In this document: positions 56,528 to 64,000 of the stretch, in pieces
Layout of the letters: every line of letters begins with the position of its first letter
Numbering within the stretch: the stretch's first letter is position 1
DNA from: Nocardia terrae
GTDB taxonomy: Bacteria; Actinomycetota; Actinomycetes; Mycobacteriales; Mycobacteriaceae
Length of the DNA stretch: 64,000 nt
NCBI RefSeq assembly: GCF_009760405.1
Contig: NZ_WRPP01000003.1
Coordinates: 930,001 to 994,000 of the forward strand
Reading direction: 5' to 3'
Made by a program: the position numbers and the translations under genes
Notes under the pieces: generated by a model
What the model saw: the letters and a program-made list of their open reading frames with translations, nothing else
Databases searched by the model: none
What the model was told of the DNA's origin: nothing

Positions 56528-57742
56528 TCAGGCGGAGCGGGCCGCGATGAGGGCCGCGGCCATGGCGGCCAGGGCGAAGCGGGGCTTGACGTTGGTCTCG
56601 AGGGCCTCGCGGCAGTCGAGGACGGCCTGGATGGACAACAGCAGGCCCTCGGGGCGGACGTCGGTGGCGAGCTCGCGGATCTGGTCGGCCATGTCCGGGT
56701 GGGTGAGAACGACTCCGGCGGAGGAGTCCGCCCTCGCGGCGCCGAAGCGGACCGCGAGCGCGTCGCGGTACAGGCCCGCGACATCGATCAGCGCCCGGTC
56801 CAGGGCGTCGCGCCCGGTCCGGGTGGTCCGCGACTTCTGGCGCTTCTCCAGTTCTTTCAACGCTCCCGCCGAACCGCGGGTGGCCGAGGCCGCGCCCTTG
56901 CCGGTGCCGCCCGCGCCCAGCGCGATGGCCAATTCCTCGCGCTCCTTCTCGTCCCGCTCGGCGCTGACCTGCTTGGCCTCGTCATCGGCGGACTTCACCA
57001 GCTCGTCGGCGGCGCCGTAGGCCGCCGCGGGCCGGGCGGTCGCCGCGACCAGCGCCAGCGCCCGCTTGCGCCGGGCCCGAGCCTGGTCATCGGTGGCGAG
57101 CCGGCGCGCACGGCCCACATGTCCGCCGCTGACCGAGGCCGCCCAGCCGGCCGTCCGCTCGTCCAGCCCGTCCCGCTCGCGCAGCACCTGCGCGATGGCG
57201 GCGACCGAGGGCGTCGCCAAATGCACGTGCCGGCACCGGGATCGGAGCGTCACCGAGATGTCTTCCGGGTCCACCGAGGGCGCGCAGAGCAGGAACACCG
57301 TCCGCTCCGGCGGTTCCTCCACCACCTTCAGCAGCACATTGCCCGCCGCCTCGGTCAACCGGTCGGCGTCCTCGACTACGACCACCTGCCACCGCCCGGT
57401 GCTCGGCCGACGCGACGCCACCTGCACGATCTCGCGCATCTCCTTGGTGCCGATGCTCAAACCCTCCGGCACCACACGCCGCACATCGCCGTGCGTTCCG
57501 GCCATGGTGGTGGTGCACGCGTGGCAGCGCCCGCACCCGGGCGTCGCCTCGTCGGTGCACTGCAGAGCCGCCGCGAAGCACAACGCCGCCACCGACCGCC
57601 CCGATCCGGGCGGCCCGGTGAACAACCACGAATGCGTCATGGCCGACGAGGATCCGGCTCCACCCCGCGCCGCTATCGCGGCAGCGGTGAGCTCGGACTC
57701 GACCGCACCCTGGCCGACCAGTCGATCGAAGACACCCGCCAC
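56528..57742 (-). CDS. holB: DNA polymerase III subunit delta'
   Basis: Clamp-loader subunit of the replicative polymerase. The 404-residue protein starts GVFDRLVGQ, then has the P-loop-like GPPGSGRS (about 43-50), the zinc module CTDEATPGCGRCHAC (about 62-76), VVVVEDADRLTEAAGNVLLK and SRCRHVHL. A charged Lys/Glu-rich insertion is seen around residues 250-300. GTG 57742 is chosen (AGGTGG upstream); ATG 57763 is in frame. Directly follows the tRNA-Thr in the chromosome and is near topA, as in mycobacteria (Rv3644c). Confidence 0.93.
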   Translation of the reverse strand: MAGVFDRLVGQGAVESELTAAAIAARGGAGSSSAMTHSWLFTGPPGSGRSVAALCFAAALQCTDEATPGCGRCHACTTTMAGTHGDVRRVVPEGLSIGTKEMREIVQVASRRPSTGRWQVVVVEDADRLTEAAGNVLLKVVEEPPERTVFLLCAPSVDPEDISVTLRSRCRHVHLATPSVAAIAQVLRERDGLDERTAGWAASVSGGHVGRARRLATDDQARARRKRALALVAATARPAAAYGAADELVKSADDEAKQVSAERDEKEREELAIALGAGGTGKGAASATRGSAGALKELEKRQKSRTTRTGRDALDRALIDVAGLYRDALAVRFGAARADSSAGVVLTHPDMADQIRELATDVRPEGLLLSIQAVLDCREALETNVKPRFALAAMAAALIAARSA

Positions 57743-57803
57743 GCCGACCACCTTAGCCGCCACCCCCGACAGCCCGGCCGACGGTCAGCCGGCGCGCTGA
57801 TGA

Positions 57804-58310
57804 TCAGTTGGCCCGTTGATAAGTGGTGTTGGCCCCGTCCAGCGCCTCCCGAATGATGTCGGCGTGGCCGGAGTGATGCGCGATCTCGCGGAAGATGTGC
57901 AGCAGGATGTAGCGGACCGTCAGATACACCCGCTCCGGCGCCCACGGCGCGGTCGGCGTCGGCACCGAGTCCTCCAGGTTGGGTAGCTCCCGGATCACCT
58001 TCGCGGTGTGCTCGGCGACGACCTCCCACTCGGCGAGCAGCCCGGCGACCGTCTGCTCCGGGTCCAGCCGGTATTCGGAATCCATTCGGGAGACATCGAA
58101 TTCGGAGTTCGGGTCGCGCTCGAGCAGGATCGTGGTCCAGTGCCTCTCGATATTCACGGTGTGGCTCACCAGACCGCCGAGGGTGAGTTCACTGACCGTG
58201 GTGCGCTGGCGCGCCTGCTCGTCATCGATGCCGCGGACGGTGATCCGGAACAGCTCGCGCTGGCTGTCGAGGATCTTGATCAGTTCTTCACGCTCATGGT
58301 CGACGGTCAT
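57804..58310 (-). CDS. DinB/DUF664-like metal-binding protein
   Basis: A 168-residue four-helix DinB-fold protein: RELFRITVRGIDDEQARQRT, then LGGLVSHTVNIERHW and a C-terminal IFREIAHHSGHADIIREALDG. Three histidines in the positions typical of a divalent-metal site. The superfamily includes mycothiol-dependent and bacillithiol-dependent transferases; the C-terminal HHSGHAD pattern fits that. Substrate unknown. Transcribed toward holB. Confidence 0.85.
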   Translation of the reverse strand: MTVDHEREELIKILDSQRELFRITVRGIDDEQARQRTTVSELTLGGLVSHTVNIERHWTTILLERDPNSEFDVSRMDSEYRLDPEQTVAGLLAEWEVVAEHTAKVIRELPNLEDSVPTPTAPWAPERVYLTVRYILLHIFREIAHHSGHADIIREALDGANTTYQRAN

Positions 58311-58384
58311 CGAATGTCCTTCCGCTGGTGCGTGTTACGGATTACACGCTACGGCAGGGCACCGACAGGAACGTGGCGGAAAAG

Positions 58385-58416
58385 CGAAGCGCCCCCATCT
58401 GAACAGGGGCGCTTCG
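58385..58416 (-). terminator. topA terminator
   Basis: CGAAGCGCCCC with GGGGCGCTTCG (11 bp, 10-base loop); read on the minus strand it runs into CTTTTCC. It starts 12 bp past the topA stop. Confidence 0.85.
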
Positions 58417-58428
58417 AACAGCTCGCGC

Positions 58429-61386
58429 TCAGGACTGCGCGGTCGCCGCGGTCTTCTTGGCGGCCGGAGTCTTCTTGGCCGCCGCGGCCTTCTTGGTCGT
58501 CACACCGTCAGCCGTCTTGGCAGCCGCCTTCTTCGCGGCCGCCTTCTTCACCACGGTCTTGGCCACCGCGGTCTTCTTGGCCGGGGTCTTCTTCGCTGCC
58601 GCCTTCTTGGCCGTCTTCTTCGCGGCCTTCTTCACCGGCCCGCGCGCCCGCCGATCCGCCAGCAGCTCCGAAGCCCGCGCGTCGGTGATGGACTCGACCT
58701 CGTCACCCTTGCGCAGGCTGGCATTGGTCTCACCATCGGTGACATACGGACCGAACCGCCCGTCCTTGATCACCATCGGCTTCTCCGACACCGGATCCAC
58801 ACCCAGTTCGCGCAGCGGCGGCGCACTGGCCGACTGCCCGCCGCGCCGCTTGGGCTCGGCGTAGATCTTGAGCGCCTCCTCGAGCGTCACCGAGAAGATC
58901 TGATCCTCGCCGGTGAGCGAACGCGAGTCCGTGCCCTTCTTCAGGTACGGCCCGTAGCGCCCGTTCTGCGCGGTGATCTCGTCGCCGGAGGTCGGGTCCA
59001 CACCCACCACGCGCGGCAGCGACAGCAGCTTCAGCGCTTCCTCGAGCGTCACCGTCTCCACGCTCATGGACTTGAACAGCGACCCGGTGCGCGGCTTGGG
59101 CTTGTCGGCCGCCTTCTTGGCGGTCTTCTTCGCGCCGGTGTCGATATCCTCGGCCGGCTCGGGCAGGACCTCGGTCACGTACGGCCCGAAACGCCCTTCC
59201 TTGGCGACGATTTCGTGCCCGCTCACCGGATCGGTGCCCAGCGAGCGACCCTCCTGCGGCGTCGCGAACAGCTTCTCCGCGACCTCCGGCGTCAGCTCGT
59301 CCGGCGGCAGATCGTCGGGCAGGTTCGCGCGCTGCGAGACCGGAGTCCCGTCCGGGTCATCGGGATTGGCGACCATGCGCTCCAAGTACGGCCCGAACTT
59401 GCCGACCCGCACCACCACGTCGCGACCCTCGTCGTCGCTGAACAGCTTGATGGAGTTGACTTCTCGCGCGTCGATGCCGTCGAGCCGTTCGCCCACCATC
59501 TTTTTCAGGCCGCCCGACCGCGCCACCGAACCCTCGGCACCGTGATCGCCGCCGAAATAGAAGGAGGACAGCCAGTTTCCGCGCTGCTCGCGACCGCCGG
59601 CGATGGCGTCGAGGTCATCCTCCATGGCCGCGGTGAAGTCGAAGTCCACCAGCCGCCCGAAGTGCTCCTCCAGCAGCCCGATCACCGCGAACGCCACCCA
59701 CGACGGCACCAGCGCACTTCCGCGCTTGTACACGTAACCGCGGTCGAGAATGGTCTTGATGATCGAGGAGTAGGTGGAAGGACGGCCGATGCCGAGGTCT
59801 TCCAGCGCCTTGATCAGCGAGGCCTCGGTGAAGCGCGCGGGCGGATTGGTGGTGTGCCCGTCCGGCGCGAGCTCGATGGCCGTCACGCCCTGGCCCTCGG
59901 TCAGCGCCGGCAGGCGCGATTCGGCGTCATCGGACTGGCCACCCGCCTCCTCGTCGACGCTCTCCACATACGCCTTGAGGAAGCCGGGGAACGTGATGGT
60001 CCGGCCCGATGCCGAAAACACGCACTCCTCACCGGAATTCGCGTTACCGGTGATCCGGACGGTCATCGTGGTGCCGCGCGCGTCCTGCATCTGCGAGGCC
60101 ACTGTGCGCTGCCAGATCAGCTCGTACAGGCGGAATTCGTCGGTGTCGACCTTGTTGTGCAGCTGCCCCGGCGTCGCGAAGGTGTCACCCGCGGGACGGA
60201 TGGCCTCGTGCGCCTCCTGCGCGTTCTTGACCTTGCGGGTGTACTGCCGCGGCGTCGGACTCACGTACTCCGCGCCGTACAACTGCGTGGCCTGCGAGCG
60301 CGCCGCCTGAATCGCCGACTCCGACAGGGTCGTCGAGTCGGTACGCATATAGGTGATGTAGCCGTTCTCGTACAGCCGCTGCGCCACCCGCATGGTGCGC
60401 TCGGAGGTGAAGCGCAGCTTGCGCGCGGCCTCCTGCTGCAGCGTCGAAGTCATGAACGGCGCGTACGGCTTTCGCGTGTACGGCTTGGATTCCACCGAGC
60501 TGACCGTCAGGTCCGCGCCGTGCAGCCCTTCCGCCAGCCGCTGCGCGTAACCGGCGTCGAGCACGACGACGCCCTGGGATTTCAGCTGCCCGTCGGACCC
60601 GAAGTCGCGACCGGTCGCCACCCGGGAACCTTGGACACTGACCAGTCGCGCGCCGAAGACCCGCGGGTTCCCGCCGCTCTCGTCGCCGCCTGCGTCCAGC
60701 TTGGCCGCGATGTCCCAGTACTCCGCGGACCGGAACGCCATGCGCTCCCGCTCCCGCTGCACGATGACGCGCGTCGCCACCGACTGCACCCGGCCCGCCG
60801 ACAACCGCGGCATAACCTTCTTCCACAGCACCGGCGAGACTTCGTAGCCGTAGAGCCGGTCCAGGATGCGTCGCGTCTCCTGCGCGTCGACCAGATCCTG
60901 ATCCAGCTCGCGGGTGTCGGCCGCGGCGGCCTGGATGGCGGGCTCGGTGATCTCGTGGAACACCATGCGCCGCACCGGCACCTTGGGCTTGAGCGTCTCC
61001 AGCAGGTGCCAGGCGATGGCCTCGCCCTCGCGGTCGGGGTCGGTGGCGAGGTAGAGCTCGTCGGCGTCGGCCAGCAGGCTCTTCAGCTCACTGACCTTCC
61101 CCTTCTTATCGGGGCTGACAACGTAGATGGGCTCGAAGTCGTGGTCGACGTCCACGCCGAGCCGCGCCCACTGCTGTCCTTTGTATTTGGCGGGCACGTC
61201 CGCCGCACCGCGCGGCAGGTCCCGGATGTGGCCGACCGAGGCCTCCACCACGTATCCGCGCCCCAGATAGGGCGCGATCTTCTTGGCCTTCGTCGGCGAC
61301 TCGACAATCACGAGACGACGCAGGGAACGGCCCTGGTCGGGCGCTGCCTGGGAGTTCGGCGCTGCACCGCGGTCTCGTGTTGCCAC
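58429..61386 (-). CDS. topA: DNA topoisomerase I
   Basis: Relaxes negative supercoils by single-strand passage. The 985-residue protein has a TOPRIM domain (LVIVESPTKAKKI at 25-37, DPDREGEAIAWH at 116-127) and the catalytic Tyr346 in YITYMRTDST. The C-terminus has four repeated actinobacterial domains (GxDPxSGxEIxxKxGRFGPYV-like) in place of zinc fingers, then an Ala/Lys-rich tail of about 60 residues needed for processivity in mycobacterial enzymes. GTG 61386 is chosen (AAAGG about 11 bases upstream); the open frame extends to 61485. Confidence 0.97.
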   Translation of the reverse strand: MATRDRGAAPNSQAAPDQGRSLRRLVIVESPTKAKKIAPYLGRGYVVEASVGHIRDLPRGAADVPAKYKGQQWARLGVDVDHDFEPIYVVSPDKKGKVSELKSLLADADELYLATDPDREGEAIAWHLLETLKPKVPVRRMVFHEITEPAIQAAAADTRELDQDLVDAQETRRILDRLYGYEVSPVLWKKVMPRLSAGRVQSVATRVIVQRERERMAFRSAEYWDIAAKLDAGGDESGGNPRVFGARLVSVQGSRVATGRDFGSDGQLKSQGVVVLDAGYAQRLAEGLHGADLTVSSVESKPYTRKPYAPFMTSTLQQEAARKLRFTSERTMRVAQRLYENGYITYMRTDSTTLSESAIQAARSQATQLYGAEYVSPTPRQYTRKVKNAQEAHEAIRPAGDTFATPGQLHNKVDTDEFRLYELIWQRTVASQMQDARGTTMTVRITGNANSGEECVFSASGRTITFPGFLKAYVESVDEEAGGQSDDAESRLPALTEGQGVTAIELAPDGHTTNPPARFTEASLIKALEDLGIGRPSTYSSIIKTILDRGYVYKRGSALVPSWVAFAVIGLLEEHFGRLVDFDFTAAMEDDLDAIAGGREQRGNWLSSFYFGGDHGAEGSVARSGGLKKMVGERLDGIDAREVNSIKLFSDDEGRDVVVRVGKFGPYLERMVANPDDPDGTPVSQRANLPDDLPPDELTPEVAEKLFATPQEGRSLGTDPVSGHEIVAKEGRFGPYVTEVLPEPAEDIDTGAKKTAKKAADKPKPRTGSLFKSMSVETVTLEEALKLLSLPRVVGVDPTSGDEITAQNGRYGPYLKKGTDSRSLTGEDQIFSVTLEEALKIYAEPKRRGGQSASAPPLRELGVDPVSEKPMVIKDGRFGPYVTDGETNASLRKGDEVESITDARASELLADRRARGPVKKAAKKTAKKAAAKKTPAKKTAVAKTVVKKAAAKKAAAKTADGVTTKKAAAAKKTPAAKKTAATAQS

Positions 61387-61574
61387 CGGCGAACACACCT
61401 TTCGTCTCGATCCGCGTCGGAGCTGGTGTACGCGCTCTACGCGGCTGGGGCATACGGCTGCGATGTCCGATATCGCTGCCAGCAACGTTTATACCGTGTT
61501 CAAAGGCCGCGGCTGGTGCGCGGCGACGATGTAGCCCCTGATCGTGATCGAGTGTAATGGGTCCAGATATGGGT

Positions 61575-61606
61575 CGTCCCCCACCGCCAGGGGGCGATGG
61601 GGGACG
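61575..61606 (-). terminator. cspA terminator
   Basis: CGTCCCCCACCGCC with GGCGATGGGGGACG (13 of 14 pairs) just past the cspA stop on the minus strand. Confidence 0.75.
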
Positions 61607-61627
61607 GATACCTTCGGGAGGGCTCGC

Positions 61628-61831
61628 TCAGAGCGCCCGAACACCGGTGGCCTGCGGGCCCTTGGTGCCCTGGCCAACCTCGAATTCGACCTTCTGGTTC
61701 TCCTCGAGGGTGCGGAAGCCCGTGCCCTGGATCTCGGAGTAGTGGACGAAGACGTCAGCGGAGCCGTCCTCGGGCGCGATGAAGCCGAACCCCTTCTCCG
61801 CGTTGAACCACTTCACAGTTCCCTGTGCCAT
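61628..61831 (-). CDS. cspA: cold shock protein
   Basis: A 67-residue single cold-shock domain: RNP1 KGFGFI (about 13-18) and RNP2 VFVHYS (about 27-32) bind single-stranded RNA or DNA. Acts as an RNA chaperone. ATG 61831 has GAAGGAA upstream. The sequence upstream is a long non-coding leader, typical of cold-shock mRNAs. The cspA-helicase pair is conserved in mycobacteria (Rv3648c-Rv3649). Confidence 0.96.
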   Translation of the reverse strand: MAQGTVKWFNAEKGFGFIAPEDGSADVFVHYSEIQGTGFRTLEENQKVEFEVGQGTKGPQATGVRAL

Positions 61832-62266
61832 TCTGTTCCTTCTCTTTCCATACCGGAACGGCGGACAACTGGGTTCATCCACCGGGTCCGTTGAGACCGC
61901 TGTACTCTGTTCCCCCTGCAGGAAAGCACCTAGTACACCGTTCGCAACATCGATCCTGCTGATGGTTTGGACTTTCGATCCGTTCCCTCGAACACAGAAG
62001 CTTGCGACCAGGAACCAGTGAACCATGTCTTCGGGCAATTCAACAGCCGAGTTACCCACAATTTGCAAAAAAGTTGATCTTGCGAATGCGCAGGTGAGGG
62101 GCATAATGCCCAAATCCGTACTTGAAGTTGGTTTGCTTCCGGATAACAGAGCGAGCATCTGGCAAACCGGGTGTGAGGCGGGACGCTACTCGGTAGTGAA
62201 ATGGCAGGTAGAGCCTCGGGCGCACACACCTTTCGCACCCGTTGGGCGTGTCGCGGTGACGCTTCG
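61832..62266. other. 435-bp divergent control region of cspA and helicase
   Basis: No credible gene: an 81-codon plus frame (62025-62270) overlaps the helicase start but lacks coding character. The part near 62050-62090 is markedly AT-rich (AAAAAAGTTGATCTTGC) and probably holds the promoters. About 100-230 nt next to cspA would be its mRNA leader. Confidence 0.5.
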
Positions 62267-64000
62267 ATGAATGATGAAGATCAGCAGCGTCCAACCGGAG
62301 ACTACAGCGAGATCAGCTATGGGAGATCGTTGCTGAATCGTGTCCTAAACGGACCGGTGTCCGGTGACCCCCGCCTCACCCATGTGACCGAGCTACCGCC
62401 GCGCGCGGCACAGGTCACGAAATGGCCCGAATGGACATCTCCGGATGTCATCGCCGCAGTTCAGGCGGCCGGAGTCGCCGAGCCCTGGAGCCACCAGAGC
62501 CGGGCCGCGGACCTGGCCGCGGCCGGGCGGCACGTGGTGGTGTCGACCGGTACGGCGTCTGGAAAATCGCTGGCCTATCAACTCCCCGTGCTGACCACCC
62601 TGCAGGCCGATCCGCGGGCCACGGCGCTGTACCTCTCGCCGACCAAGGCGCTGGGAGCCGATCAGCTACGCATGGTCAACGAGCTGACCAGCGAAGATCC
62701 GCTGCGAAACGTGCATCCCGCGCCCTACGACGGCGACACGCCGGCGGAGATCCGGCAATGGGTGCGAGCGCACGCGCGGTGGGTGTTCACCAATCCCGAC
62801 ATGCTGCATGTCGGAATGCTCCGATCGCATCAGCGGTGGGCACGACTGCTGCGGCAGCTCAAATACGTCGTGGTCGATGAATGCCATATCTACCGTGGGG
62901 TTTTCGGGTCGCACGTGGCGCTGGTGCTGCGGCGGCTTCGGCGACTCGCCGAGCGGTACGGGGCGGATCCGGTTTTCGTGCTGTGCTCGGCGACCACCGC
63001 GGACCCAGCTGGCACCGCCGAGAAACTGATCGGCGCACCGTGTGTCGCGGTCACCGAGGACGGATCGCCGCAGGGGTCGCGGACCGTGGCGCTGTGGGAG
63101 CCGCCGCTGCTCGGGGCGGGCTTGACCGGGGAAAACGGTGCGGCCGTGCGACGTTCGGCGGGGGCCGAGGCCGCCGCCGTGATGGCGGATCTGGTGGCCG
63201 AGGGTGCGCGCACGCTGACCTTCGTGCGCTCGCGACGCGGGGCCGAAGCGGTGGCGATGGACGCGAAGCGGCTGCTCGCGGACGTGGATGCCCAGCTCCC
63301 CCCGCGTGTCGCCGCCTATCGGGCCGGGTATCTCGCCGAGGATCGGCGGGCGCTCGAGGCGGCGCTGTCGGAAGGCTCGCTACTGGGCGCGGCCACCACG
63401 AACGCGCTGGAACTCGGCGTCGACATCGCGGGGCTGGATGCCGTTGTGGTGGCGGGATATCCGGGGACGGTGGCCTCGTTCTGGCAGCAGGCCGGCCGGG
63501 CCGGGCGCCGCACGCAGGGGTCGTTGGTGCTGCTCATCGCGCGTGACGACCCGCTGGACACCTATCTCGTGCACCATCCGGAGGCACTGCTCGGGCGGCC
63601 GCTCGAGGCCAGCATCACCGACCCGCACAACCCGTACGTGCTCGGGCCGCACCTGCTGTGCGCGGCCCTGGAACAGCCGCTCAGCGATGCCGAGGTGCAC
63701 GGTTTCCGAGCCTGGGAACTGCTGTCCGACCTGGCCGAACAGGGATTGATCCGGCGGCGGGCGGGCGTGGCGCGGGACGGGACGGCACGCTGGTTCGTGA
63801 CCGCCGACGCGCATCCCCACGACGCGGTCGACGTGCGCGGCGGCATCGGCACCGCGATCGCGGTGGTGGACGGCGAGTCCGGCCGCATGCTCGGCACCAC
63901 CGATGCCGGGCGCGCCCCGGCCACCCTGCATCCGGGGGCGGTCCACCTGCACCAGGGCGAGAGCTACGTGGTCGATGAGCTGGACCTCGAGGAAGGCGTG
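62267..64000 (+). CDS. DEAD/DEAH-box helicase (MrfA/Rv3649-like), partial
   Basis: The first 578 codons of a superfamily 2 helicase, open at the window end. It shows motif I GTASGKS (about 98), SPTKALGADQ (Ia), DECH-containing VVVDECHIYRG (motif II), CSATTADP (motif III), and later RRGAEAVAM, ALELGVDIAGLD and AGRAGRRTQG (motifs IV-VI). The HQGESYVVDELDL stretch is typical of the MrfA-like DUF1998 group, which unwinds DNA with 3'-5' polarity and takes part in mitomycin repair in Bacillus. The C-terminal four-Cys domain should follow beyond the window. ATG 62267 has no strong Shine-Dalgarno sequence. Confidence 0.9.
   Translation, partial: MNDEDQQRPTGDYSEISYGRSLLNRVLNGPVSGDPRLTHVTELPPRAAQVTKWPEWTSPDVIAAVQAAGVAEPWSHQSRAADLAAAGRHVVVSTGTASGKSLAYQLPVLTTLQADPRATALYLSPTKALGADQLRMVNELTSEDPLRNVHPAPYDGDTPAEIRQWVRAHARWVFTNPDMLHVGMLRSHQRWARLLRQLKYVVVDECHIYRGVFGSHVALVLRRLRRLAERYGADPVFVLCSATTADPAGTAEKLIGAPCVAVTEDGSPQGSRTVALWEPPLLGAGLTGENGAAVRRSAGAEAAAVMADLVAEGARTLTFVRSRRGAEAVAMDAKRLLADVDAQLPPRVAAYRAGYLAEDRRALEAALSEGSLLGAATTNALELGVDIAGLDAVVVAGYPGTVASFWQQAGRAGRRTQGSLVLLIARDDPLDTYLVHHPEALLGRPLEASITDPHNPYVLGPHLLCAALEQPLSDAEVHGFRAWELLSDLAEQGLIRRRAGVARDGTARWFVTADAHPHDAVDVRGGIGTAIAVVDGESGRMLGTTDAGRAPATLHPGAVHLHQGESYVVDELDLEEGV

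Noticed and set aside
57979..61557. Plus-strand open frame of about 1190 codons opposite topA
   Set aside because: Antisense to topA and the DinB gene; Arg/His/Leu-rich composition with no domain. Open only because of codon bias.
62025..62270. 81-codon frame ending at the helicase start (ATGA overlap)
   Set aside because: The overlap is attractive, but the composition is non-coding, the Shine-Dalgarno sequence is absent and the region should contain the cspA/helicase promoters.

Overview
The window is high-GC DNA from a mycolic-acid actinobacterium, most likely a Nocardia or close relative. The evidence is the gene order folK-folB-folP-folE-ftsH ... hpt-tilS-zinc protease-dacB-ppa ... DNA polymerase III delta'-topA-cspA-helicase. 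It follows the Mycobacterium tuberculosis order Rv3606c to Rv3649, with lineage-specific genes inserted. GTG, TTG and 4-bp overlapping starts are frequent.

Layout. (1) 95-5565, minus strand: a folate operon (folE, folP, folB, folK, a DUF3180 membrane protein) behind ftsH. (2) 5843-21032: accessory genes filling the ftsH-hpt gap. They include DUF1266 and DUF2277 proteins, a PucR-type regulator facing an aldehyde dehydrogenase/SDR pair, two small-molecule kinases, a tandem pair of membrane-anchored Ser/Thr kinase-like proteins (the second looks like a pseudokinase), an amidase and a LysR regulator. (3) 21414-26337: hpt, tilS, metalloprotease, dacB and divergent ppa. (4) 26409-37699: a drug-efflux MFS, an enoyl-CoA hydratase-family enzyme, a degenerate OHCU-decarboxylase-like protein, YbaK, flavin reductase, LysE exporter, heme oxygenase with a possible IdeR box, a SAM-IV riboswitch in front of a class V aminotransferase, small membrane proteins, and TetR/SDR/dehydrogenase genes.

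(5) 37750-56412: an integrative conjugative-type element of about 18.6 kb in a tRNA-Thr(CGU) gene, bounded by 41-bp direct repeats. Its left 4.5 kb is less GC-rich, reads mainly on the minus strand and holds membrane proteins of unknown role, a repeat/hairpin region (39509-39684), a YdcF-like protein and a GntR regulator. From 42350 a tightly overlapping plus-strand operon carries small membrane proteins, a GIY-YIG-like nuclease, a replication-relaxation protein, a VirD4/FtsK-like ATPase, coiled-coil proteins, three tandem copies of an unrecognised small family, a TOPRIM primase, an SpdB-like DUF2637 protein, an excisionase and a tyrosine integrase. The expected logic is GntR repression of the transfer operon, Xis/Int excision, local DNA synthesis by the primase module and ATP-driven DNA transfer.

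(6) 56370-64000: tRNA-Thr, DNA polymerase III delta', a DinB-like protein, topA, cspA and the start of a DEAD/DEAH helicase that runs off the window.

The most unusual items are the kinase/pseudokinase pair, the triplicated small gene family, the iteron plus perfect 31-bp hairpin region, and the way the element supplies the tRNA 3' end with an encoded CCA and its own terminator.
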